Shown: positions 1 to 4,442 of the stretch, one piece after another
Numbering within the stretch: position 1 is the first letter of the stretch
Layout: each line of letters begins with the position of its first letter
Source of the DNA: an uncultured Collinsella sp.
GTDB lineage: Bacteria; Actinomycetota; Coriobacteriia; Coriobacteriales; Coriobacteriaceae
Direction of reading: 5' to 3'
DNA: 6,935 nt
NCBI GenBank assembly: GCA_902496645.1
Contig: CABVBR010000109.1
Span: 1 to 6,935 of the forward strand
The notes under the pieces: generated by a model
What the model was told of the DNA's origin: nothing
What the model saw: only the letters and a program-made list of their open reading frames with translations
The model's database searches: none
Translations under genes and position numbers: made by a program

Positions 1-173
1 GACGCCACCTCGGCGCTCACCGTCGAGGGCGACCTGCCCAGCTCCCTCGCGATCTGCCTGCACGAGGCCCTGCGCTCCAGCATCCTCTGGACCGTGTCCC
101 GCTCGTGCCTGGTGAGCCTGCCGTAGGCCCTCGGGGCCGCCTTCGCGGAGCCCTTCTTCCTCTTCCCGGACAT
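1..173 (-). CDS. IS30-family transposase, N-terminal part (runs off the left edge)
   Basis: Reading the minus strand from ATG at 173 gives 57 codons open to the window edge. The peptide starts with a basic stretch (MSGKRKKGSAK) and continues with YGRLTRHERDTVQRMLERR, then a helix-turn-helix at about residues 37-56 (SCRQIARELGRSPSTVS). This is the usual N-terminus of IS30-family transposases, which bind the element ends through this domain and cut and paste the element through a C-terminal DDE domain. The DDE domain lies outside the window. A ribosome binding site GGAGG (plus-strand 179-183) sits 5 nt before the ATG and supports the start. Composition is clearly more GC-rich than the tRNA region to the right, as expected of an inserted element. 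Whether the full gene is intact cannot be seen. Confidence 0.82.
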   Translation of the reverse strand, partial: MSGKRKKGSAKAAPRAYGRLTRHERDTVQRMLERRASCRQIARELGRSPSTVSAEVA

Positions 174-224
174 GCCGTCCTCCGATCTCCCGGGGCCGGC
201 CGATCCGGCCCTCAGGGTATCGGG

Positions 225-264
225 TTCCCACATTCATCCGCACATGTACGGATGAATGTGGGAA
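225..264. repeat. 40-bp near-perfect inverted repeat at the IS end
   Basis: TTCCCACATTCATCCG (225-240) is perfectly complementary to CGGATGAATGTGGGAA (249-264). The 8-bp centre CACATGTA contains the palindrome ACATGT, so the dyad is symmetric across 40 bp apart from one pair (241/248). There is no T-run on either side. The sequence GGATGAA occurs again at 271-277, just outside the dyad. It could be a barrier to transcription entering the IS, a binding site for the transposase, or a palindromic insertion target, since IS30 relatives are known to prefer such sites. Confidence 0.7.
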
Positions 265-328
265 GCGTTCGGATGAAGTTGATAATCAAGGTTCGAGAGG
301 GCGTCGCAAAACTTTTCAAAAAAAGTTC

Positions 329-357
329 TTGCATAGGATGCGGGTATCACGTAAGAT
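329..357 (+). promoter_or_regulatory. Promoter of the tRNA-Gly/tRNA-Val unit
   Basis: TTGCAT (329-334) as -35 and TAAGAT (352-357) as -10 are separated by exactly 17 bp. The predicted start of transcription, near 364, is only a few bases before the first tRNA at 370. An A-run at 318-324 precedes the -35 and may act as an UP-like element. The arrangement fits a stable-RNA promoter. It is inferred from sequence only. Confidence 0.65.
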
Positions 358-369
358 TAATCCTCGTAA

Positions 370-445
370 GCGGACATGGCTCAGTTGGTAGAGCACAACC
401 TTGCCAAGGTTGGGGTCGCGGGTTCGAGCCCCGTTGTCCGCTCCA
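370..445 (+). tRNA. tRNA-Gly (anticodon GCC)
   Basis: The 76-nt sequence folds into a full cloverleaf. The acceptor GCGGACA (370-376) pairs with TGTCCGC (435-441). The D stem is GCTC/GAGC. The anticodon stem CAACC/GGTTG encloses loop TTGCCAA, giving anticodon GCC at 403-405. The T arm is GCGGG-TTCGAGC-CCCGT, with one G-T pair. The discriminator is T442 and the CCA tail is encoded (443-445). It reads glycine codons GGC and GGU. It is the first gene of a two-tRNA transcript, 3 nt ahead of tRNA-Val. Confidence 0.96.
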
Positions 446-448
446 TTT

Positions 449-523
449 GGGCGTTTAGCTCAGGGGGAGAGCGCTTCCCTGACACGGAAGAGGTCAGAAG
501 TTCAAATCTTCTAACGCCCACCA
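449..523 (+). tRNA. tRNA-Val (anticodon GAC)
   Basis: The 75-nt sequence forms a cloverleaf. The acceptor GGGCGTT (449-455) pairs with AACGCCC (513-519). The D stem is GCTC/GAGC with a short 7-nt loop. The anticodon stem CTTCC/GGAAG encloses CTGACAC, so the anticodon is GAC (481-483). The T arm is AGAAG-TTCAAAT-CTTCT. The discriminator is A520 and CCA is encoded at 521-523. It reads valine codons GUC and GUU. It is the second gene of the unit and is followed by a terminator 8 nt later. Confidence 0.96.
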
Positions 524-531
524 AATGTTCG

Positions 532-567
532 CAGCTCAGAGACTATGTCTCTGGGCTGTTTTGTTTT
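532..567 (+). terminator. Intrinsic terminator of the tRNA unit
   Basis: CAGCTCAGAGAC (532-543) pairs with GTCTCTGGGCTG (547-558) over 12 bp, with one G-U wobble and a 3-nt loop TAT. The T-rich tract TTTTGTTTT (559-567) follows directly. This is a textbook Rho-independent terminator immediately after tRNA-Val. Confidence 0.93.
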
Positions 568-859
568 ATGTCGTCAAATGTGGCACCAGATATTGAACTC
601 AAGATCCGCGTGCGATGATCTTCGCATCCCGTAGGGGCACTGGCTGATTGCATACGTCCTGACCGAGCGTGACCGCAACATGTTGGTCAAGCGCAATCTT
701 TTGGATTATTTTGGCGTGAGCGGCTTGGTTTTGGTAGGATTTGTCAACGGCTTGACTAAGGGGGTTTTATAACTGCCATGCAGGTAGCCGTGTTGGTAAC
801 GTTTTACCGGCTTGCCAAGAACCCCTCATAATTAATGCGTCTGCAAAATGACTAATTGC
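568..859. other. AT-richer intergenic stretch without a convincing gene
   Basis: No well-supported gene lies between the tRNA terminator and the nrdD promoter. One plus-strand frame is open from 635 to a TAA at 770-772. From ATG 680 it reads 30 residues (MLVKRNLLDYFGVSGLVLVG and onward), mildly hydrophobic. It has no ribosome binding site, and its codon use (TTG, TTT, GTA, GGA) differs from the neighbouring genes, so I read it at most as a gene remnant. The stretch also contains a foldable segment at 743-825, listed separately. No promoter or repeat stood out in 568-740. Confidence 0.5.
743..825 (+). other. Foldable segment, possible structured RNA
   Basis: A small hairpin GTCAA-CGGC-TTGAC (743-756) is followed by a possible three-way junction. 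Outer stem GGGGTT (761-766) pairs with AACCCC (820-825). It encloses CTGC-CAT-GCAG (773-783) and a hairpin with GGTAA-CGTT-TTACC (795-808), extended by GCC (787-789) with GGC (809-811). The stems are short and I recognise no known RNA family. It lies upstream of the nrdD promoter, so it would not be in the nrdD transcript as predicted here. It may be chance structure or the remnant of an RNA gene. Confidence 0.25.
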
Positions 860-926
860 TTTGACCTGCTGAAACACTATATGTTGTGTTTGACCTAAAA
901 AAAGAATACAGGATATAGATGCATCT
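860..926 (+). promoter_or_regulatory. nrdD promoter with NrdR operator
   Basis: ACACTATATGTTGTGT (874-889) is a near-consensus NrdR box: six of its eight half-site pairs are symmetric. NrdR is the ATP-cone zinc repressor of ribonucleotide reductase genes. A promoter overlaps it: TTGACC (890-895) as -35 and TATAGA (914-919) as -10, with an 18-bp spacer, giving a start near 926. A weaker box-like sequence ACAGGATATAGATGCA (908-923) covers the -10. It lies 34 bp from the first, slightly more than the usual spacing of about 31-32 bp for paired NrdR boxes, so I trust it less. TTTGACCT occurs twice as a direct repeat (860-867 and 889-896) on either side of the first box. The position fits repression by blocking RNA polymerase. 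The first box is well supported by pattern and by the gene downstream. Confidence 0.78.
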
Positions 927-943
927 TTGTCGTATGATAGATG

Positions 944-1095
944 GCGGACAGAGAACGAAGACCTTATTCGTCCCATTTGGACACGCCTTTGAGCCGCTTG
1001 ATCGGCCGCGAGGATTGTCCGCATGAGGACTTATGGTTTATCGAGAACACAGATTGCGCGACGGCGCCGCAAGACAGGGGCAAGCCCTGCCGGGC
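944..1095 (+). promoter_or_regulatory. Structured 5' leader of nrdD
   Basis: The predicted transcript has about 220 nt before nrdD. GCGGACA (944-950) can pair perfectly with TGTCCGC (1016-1022), closing a domain that contains GTCC-CATTT-GGAC (970-982) and other short stems. The right arm of this stem lies between a possible ribosome binding site (1010-1014) and an ATG at 1023. Further down, CAGGG-GCAAG-CCCTG (1075-1089) and GCCC-TGCC-GGGC (1084-1095) share bases and cannot form together. Such competing hairpins are typical of regulated leaders, but no known riboswitch consensus is recognised. Function is inferred only from geometry. Confidence 0.35.
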
Positions 1096-1187
1096 ATCGT
1101 TTGGCTCTGAAGCGCAATGAGGCTACGACGCGAAAGAGGCAAGAGGATGAAGATCATCAAGCGCAGCGGCACCGAGGTTGTCTTTGA
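1023..1187 (+). CDS. Possible small upstream ORF overlapping the nrdD start
   Basis: ATG at 1023 opens 54 codons ending in TGA at 1185-1187, 41 nt inside nrdD in another frame. GAGGA (1010-1014) lies 8 nt upstream, a better ribosome binding site than most chance ORFs have. The predicted peptide is very arginine- and lysine-rich (MRTYGLSRTQIARRRRKTG and onward) and resembles no family I know. If translated, it could couple translation to nrdD or sense translation in the leader. The arginine-rich composition could equally be out-of-frame reading of GC-rich DNA. It is a candidate, not a confident gene. Confidence 0.25.
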   Translation: MRTYGLSRTQIARRRRKTGASPAGHRLALKRNEATTRKRQEDEDHQAQRHRGCL

Positions 1188-3369
1188 CATCGATAAGATT
1201 GTCAATGCCATCCGCGCCGCCAACTTGGAGGTCGAGGAGAGCTCTCGTCTAACCGACCGCCAGGTGGTTTATGCGGCGCAAAACGTCGCCGAGGCATGCG
1301 AGAACGCGGGCCACACCGTTTCGGTCGAGGAGATCCAGGATTTGGTCGAGGACGAGATCATGCGTCTCGACTGCTACGAGGTTGCCCGCCACTACATCAT
1401 CTATCGCTATGTTCAGAGCCTGAAGCGCCAGAAGAACACGACCGATGACAAGATCCTGTCGCTGATCGAGTGCAATAACGAAGAGGTCAAGCAGGAGAAC
1501 TCCAACAAGAACCCGACCGTCAACTCCGTTCAGCGCGACTATATGGCCGGCGAGATTTCCAAGGACCTGACCCAGCGTGTGCTGCTGCCCCAGGAGATCG
1601 TGGACGCCCATAATGAGGGCCTGATTCACTTCCACGATTCGGATTACTTTGCCCAGCACATGCACAACTGCGATCTGGTGAACCTGGAGGACATGCTCCA
1701 GAACGGCACCGTTATCTCGGGCACGCTGATTGAGAAGCCGCACAGCTTCTCGACCGCCTGCAATATCGCGACGCAGATCATCGCCCAGGTTGCTTCCTCC
1801 CAGTACGGCGGCCAGTCGATTTCGCTGACCCATCTTGCCCCCTTTGTTGAGGTGAGCCGCCAGAAGATTCGCGGCGAGGTTGCCCGCGAGCTCGAGGAGC
1901 TCGGTGTTTCGGCATCTGCCGAGAAGGTCCGTGAGGTCGTTGAGGATCGCCTGCGTGACGAGATCCGTCGCGGCGTCCAGACGATTCAGTATCAGGTCGT
2001 GACCCTTATGACCACGAATGGCCAGGCGCCGTTCGTGACGGTCTTTATGTATCTTAACGAGGCTCGTACGCCTCAGGAGAAGCACGACCTTGCCATGATC
2101 GTGGAGGAGACGCTCCGCCAGCGCTATGAGGGCGTTAAGAACGAGGCGGGCGTGTGGATCACCCCGGCGTTCCCCAAGCTCATCTATGTGCTCGAGGACG
2201 ACAATATTCACGAGGACTCGCCGTACTTCTACCTGACCCAGCTGGCTGCCAAGTGCACCGCCAAGCGCATGGTGCCCGATTACATCTCCGAGAAGAAGAT
2301 GCGCGAGCTCAAGCTGTCGAAGGGCGAGACCGCGGGCAACGGCGATTGCTACACTTGCATGGGCTGCCGCAGCTTCCTGACGCCCGACCGTTCGGGCAAC
2401 GGCTTTAACAACGTTGCCAACGCACTGAACTATGACCCGAACAAGCCCAAGTACTACGGCCGCTTTAACCAGGGCGTCGTGACTATCAACCTGCCCGACG
2501 TCGCGCTGAGCTCGCATCAGGACATGGACAAGTTCTGGAAGATCTTTGACGAGCGCCTCGAGCTGTGCCACCGCGCCCTGCTGTGCCGTCACGAGCGCCT
2601 GATGGGCACGCTTTCGGACGCCGCGCCGATTCTGTGGCAGTACGGTGCCCTTGCCCGCCTGAAGAAGGGCGAGACGATCGACAAACTGCTCGTGGGCGGT
2701 TACTCCACCATCAGCCTGGGCTATGCCGGCCTGTATGAGTGTGTCAAGTACATGACGGGCCACAGCCACACGGAGAAGGAGGGCACGCCGTTTGCCATGG
2801 CCGTCATGCAGCGCATGAACGACAAGTGCGCCGAGTGGAAGGCCGAAAGCGACATCGACTTCTCGCTGTACGGCACCCCGCTTGAGTCGACGACCTACAA
2901 GTTCGCCAAGTGCCTGCAGCGTCGTTTTGGCATTGTCCCGGGCGTGACGGACAAGGGCTACATTACCAACAGCTACCACGTCCATGTGTCCGAGGAGATC
3001 GACGCCTTCGACAAGCTTAAGTTTGAGGGCATGTTCCAGCAGCTTTCGCCGGGCGGTGCCATCTCCTACGTTGAGGTTCCCAACATGCAGGACAACCTCA
3101 AGGCTGTCATTCGCGTGATGCAGTACATCTACGACAACATCATGTACGCCGAGCTCAACACCAAGAGCGACTACTGCCAGGTGTGCGGCTACGATGGCGA
3201 GATCAAGATTGTCGAGGACGATGGCAAGCTGGTGTGGGAGTGCCCCAATTGCGGCAACCGCGACCAGGAGAAGATGAACGTCGCTCGTCGTACGTGCGGC
3301 TACATCGGTACCCAGTTCTGGAACCAGGGTCGAACCGAGGAGATCCGCGACCGCGTGCTGCATCTCTAA
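1147..3369 (+). CDS. nrdD: Anaerobic (class III) ribonucleoside-triphosphate reductase
   Basis: This 740-residue enzyme reduces ribonucleoside triphosphates to deoxy forms without oxygen, using a glycyl radical. Residues 1 to about 90 form an ATP-cone (MKIIKRSGTEVVFDIDKI), the allosteric activity-control domain. The catalytic barrel follows, with the likely thiyl-radical cysteine at C175 (HNCDLVNLEDML) and a second conserved cysteine at C407 (MGCRSFL). The C-terminus has a four-cysteine zinc site, C677/C680 (CQVC) and C699/C702 (CPNC), then the glycyl-radical loop RTCGYIG with the radical on G718. Length is close to the roughly 710-residue E. coli protein, and all key residues are present, so it should be functional. 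I chose ATG 1147 because AGAGG (1135-1139) lies 7 nt upstream and the family typically starts at this point. An in-frame ATG at 1117 would add ten basic residues (MRLRRERGKR) that look non-native. It needs NrdG (3795-4376) for activation. A NrdR box lies about 260 bp upstream. Confidence 0.98.
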   Translation: MKIIKRSGTEVVFDIDKIVNAIRAANLEVEESSRLTDRQVVYAAQNVAEACENAGHTVSVEEIQDLVEDEIMRLDCYEVARHYIIYRYVQSLKRQKNTTDDKILSLIECNNEEVKQENSNKNPTVNSVQRDYMAGEISKDLTQRVLLPQEIVDAHNEGLIHFHDSDYFAQHMHNCDLVNLEDMLQNGTVISGTLIEKPHSFSTACNIATQIIAQVASSQYGGQSISLTHLAPFVEVSRQKIRGEVARELEELGVSASAEKVREVVEDRLRDEIRRGVQTIQYQVVTLMTTNGQAPFVTVFMYLNEARTPQEKHDLAMIVEETLRQRYEGVKNEAGVWITPAFPKLIYVLEDDNIHEDSPYFYLTQLAAKCTAKRMVPDYISEKKMRELKLSKGETAGNGDCYTCMGCRSFLTPDRSGNGFNNVANALNYDPNKPKYYGRFNQGVVTINLPDVALSSHQDMDKFWKIFDERLELCHRALLCRHERLMGTLSDAAPILWQYGALARLKKGETIDKLLVGGYSTISLGYAGLYECVKYMTGHSHTEKEGTPFAMAVMQRMNDKCAEWKAESDIDFSLYGTPLESTTYKFAKCLQRRFGIVPGVTDKGYITNSYHVHVSEEIDAFDKLKFEGMFQQLSPGGAISYVEVPNMQDNLKAVIRVMQYIYDNIMYAELNTKSDYCQVCGYDGEIKIVEDDGKLVWECPNCGNRDQEKMNVARRTCGYIGTQFWNQGRTEEIRDRVLHL

Positions 3370-3380
3370 TATCCATCCCA

Positions 3381-3517
3381 GGCTGCCCGTAGCGAGCCCC
3401 CGGACCTTTGCTCGCTATTTCGGACAGTCCTGACTCACGACGGAGGCGCCACTGGCGCCTCCTGTTCGTGCGGAACTCATATCGAGCAAAGGTCCGGCGT
3501 CTCGCTACGGGGCAGCC
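3381..3517. repeat. 137-bp long inverted repeat downstream of nrdD
   Basis: The outer arms pair almost completely. GGCTGCCC (3381-3388) pairs with GGGCAGCC (3510-3517). GTAGCGAG (3389-3396) pairs with CTCGCTAC (3501-3508). GGACCTTTGCTCG (3402-3414) pairs with CGAGCAAAGGTCC (3483-3495). That is 29 paired positions, with one bulged G (3509) and a partly paired 5/5 internal loop. Inside it is a second strong hairpin (3436-3470). No target duplication is visible at the flanks. A nested dyad of this size could be a MITE-like or REP-like intergenic element, or an elaborate transcript end that protects nrdD mRNA. The structure is certain; the function is not. Confidence 0.85.
3436..3470 (+). terminator. 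Probable nrdD terminator hairpin
   Basis: GGAGGCGCC (3442-3450) and GGCGCCTCC (3454-3462) form a perfect 9-bp GC-rich stem with a 3-nt ACT loop. It is extended by CACGA (3436-3440) with TCGTG (3466-3470) across a small internal loop. The following sequence TGTTCGTG is not a true T-run, so intrinsic termination may be weak. Its place about 70 nt after the nrdD stop fits a 3' end or RNA-stabilising hairpin. Confidence 0.5.
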
Positions 3518-3578
3518 AAGTTGACGTAGCTGAGATGCAGCGCGCGGTCTGCTCGCTCCTCGAAGTTCTTAGCAGAAA

Positions 3579-3637
3579 TGAGTTGAGCCGCAGCGACGAT
3601 TTGCTTGCAATGACGGTTGAGCTACAACTCAGTTTTT
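3579..3637 (+). terminator. Terminator-like hairpin with T-run between nrdD and nrdG
   Basis: TGAGTTG (3579-3585) pairs with CAACTCA (3625-3631), and a TTTTT run follows at 3633-3637. The 39-nt interior can form CCG/CGG pairs and a small TTGC-TT-GCAA hairpin (3601-3610). The long interior makes it less classic than the tRNA terminator. It may end a short transcript or stop residual nrdD read-through before nrdG. Confidence 0.42.
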
Positions 3638-3659
3638 ATCAGACTTCGAACCCTATACT
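3632..3659 (+). promoter_or_regulatory. Possible nrdG promoter
   Basis: TATACT (3654-3659) is a good -10 hexamer, 136 bp before the nrdG ATG. The region at -35 distance (GTTTTT, 3632-3637) is a poor match and overlaps the T-run of the preceding hairpin. If real, the transcript would begin near 3666 and contain the whole 3696-3779 inverted repeat in its leader. The need for a separate promoter is supported by the 425-bp gap after nrdD and the terminator-like structures in it. Confidence 0.35.
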
Positions 3660-3695
3660 CGATGTTCGCTTCGTTCATTGAGTTACCCTTTGCAT

Positions 3696-3779
3696 GAGGC
3701 CGGGACATATCGTCCCGCCCGCAGTTTCGCAGGCCGAAGGCCGAGAATGTTTGAGGACGGGATGATATGTCCCGGCCTC
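3696..3779. repeat. 84-bp inverted repeat in the nrdG leader
   Basis: GAGGCCGGGACATATC (3696-3711) is perfectly complementary to GATATGTCCCGGCCTC (3764-3779). After one mismatch (3712/3763), TCCCG (3713-3717) pairs with CGGGA (3758-3762), giving 21 pairs. Each arm is also a small dyad by itself: CGGGAC-ATATC-GTCCCG on the left and CGGGA-TGATATG-TCCCG on the right. It can therefore form one long stem or two short hairpins. The right arm ends 2 nt before the nrdG ribosome binding site (AGGAG, 3782-3786). It may be a translational or mRNA-stability control element, or a MITE-like insertion. Confidence 0.85.
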
Positions 3780-3794
3780 CCAGGAGAGTTACCT

Positions 3795-4376
3795 ATGAAC
3801 TACGCGAACATTAAGTATTTCGACATTGCTGATGGAGAAGGCGTCCGTACTTCTCTGTTTGTGAGTGGGTGCCGTCGTGGGTGCAAGAATTGTTTTAACT
3901 CTGTCGCGTGGGACTTTGCTGCGGGCGAGCCCTTTGATCGCGCCGTCGAGGACAAGATTATCGAGAGCCTCGACCATCCCTTTAACGACGGTCTGACAAT
4001 TTTGGGCGGCGAGCCCATGGAACCTGAGAACCAGGCGGGACTCGTTGATTTTGTCGAGCGTGTTCGCGCGGCCTATCCATCGGGGTCGGGGAAGACTATT
4101 TGGTGCTTCACCGGCGATGTGCTCGAGGAGCTTATGCCGGGCGGTCGTCATCATACCGAGATGACGGACCGTATCCTGGCCTGCCTCGACATGTTGGTGG
4201 ACGGCCCGTTTGTTCAGGACCTGTACGATATCTCCTTGCGCTTCAGAGGCTCGAGCAATCAGCGCGTGATCGATATGAACGCTACGCGCGCCCGTGCTGA
4301 GCGCGAGGGCGTTGCGCTTTGTGATGCGGTTGAACTTTGGCGTGATGATCCGGTCTATTCGACCCATACTATGTAG
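3795..4376 (+). CDS. nrdG: Anaerobic ribonucleotide reductase activating protein (radical SAM)
   Basis: The 193-residue protein uses a [4Fe-4S] cluster and S-adenosylmethionine to generate the glycyl radical on NrdD. The radical-SAM cluster motif CX3CX2C is present as C26-RRG-C30-KN-C33. A GGEP motif at 71-74 is the usual SAM-contact segment. LVDGPF (134-139) and RGSSNQRVID (151-160) are characteristic of NrdG. Length is normal, slightly longer than the 154-residue E. coli form. I chose ATG 3795 because AGGAG (3782-3786) lies 8 nt upstream and the protein then begins MNYANIKYFD, typical of the family. An upstream in-frame TTG at 3678 would force translation through the inverted repeat and give an unlikely N-terminus. 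Its partner nrdD lies upstream across an unusually long, structured gap. folE starts 66 bp downstream. Confidence 0.96.
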   Translation: MNYANIKYFDIADGEGVRTSLFVSGCRRGCKNCFNSVAWDFAAGEPFDRAVEDKIIESLDHPFNDGLTILGGEPMEPENQAGLVDFVERVRAAYPSGSGKTIWCFTGDVLEELMPGGRHHTEMTDRILACLDMLVDGPFVQDLYDISLRFRGSSNQRVIDMNATRARAEREGVALCDAVELWRDDPVYSTHTM

Positions 4377-4377
4377 C

Positions 4378-4408
4378 TTGTGGCCGATGCCGGAGGGCGT
4401 GGTACCAT
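4378..4408 (+). promoter_or_regulatory. Possible folE promoter
   Basis: TGG precedes TACCAT (4403-4408), giving an extended -10 type sequence. TTGTGG (4378-4383) is a possible -35 with a 19-bp spacer, which is longer than ideal. It lies in the 66-bp gap between nrdG and folE. There is no terminator in this gap, so folE may also be read through from nrdG. Weak evidence. Confidence 0.3.
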
Positions 4409-4442
4409 AGCGCGAACGCAAAATCGGAAAAGTGAGGCCCAG

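Larger units (their letters stand above)
1..287 (-). mobile_element. End of an IS30-like insertion sequence (right boundary approximate)
   Basis: The partial transposase places its upstream element end within about 50-120 bp of the start codon. Candidate terminal sequence, read on the minus strand from about 286 leftwards, is GATTATCAACTTCATCCG. From memory, IS30-family ends often contain a TTCAACTTCATTYGG-like core, so this is a reasonable terminus. The other end, the matching inverted repeat and any target duplication are outside the window, so the boundary is an estimate. The element stops about 40-60 bp before the tRNA promoter and points away from the tRNA genes. Confidence 0.5.

Noticed and set aside
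376..618. An 80-codon frame through the two tRNA genes
   Set aside because: The region is fully explained by tRNA-Gly, tRNA-Val and their terminator.
680..772. A 30-codon plus-strand ORF with a hydrophobic stretch
   Set aside because: It has no ribosome binding site, atypical codons and no recognisable match. It is kept only as a possible remnant in the intergenic description.
767..1024. An 85-codon minus-strand frame across the nrdD control region
   Set aside because: It overlaps the NrdR box and promoter, has no recognisable domain, and its codon use is unlike the real genes.
1117..1146. Upstream in-frame ATG as the nrdD start
   Set aside because: It has only a weak ribosome binding site and adds ten basic residues before the typical family start. 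ATG 1147 has AGAGG at good spacing.
743..1146. A cobalamin or other known riboswitch before nrdD
   Set aside because: I looked for a B12-box-like or other familiar conserved core and found none. The pairing seen does not match a known class.
1249..3363. A 704-codon open frame on the minus strand opposite nrdD
   Set aside because: nrdD is unambiguous with all catalytic motifs. The antisense frame stays open because of the strong C/G third-position bias of nrdD, and its translation is repetitive (Leu/Val/His/Ala) with no recognisable domain.
3381..3779. CRISPR array suggested by repeated short sequences between nrdD and nrdG
   Set aside because: The repeats are inverted pairs, not regularly spaced direct repeats, and no spacers or cas genes are present.
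3678..3794. Upstream TTG as the nrdG start
   Set aside because: It would translate the 84-bp inverted repeat into an unrelated 39-residue extension. ATG 3795 has AGGAG at 8 nt and the usual family N-terminus.
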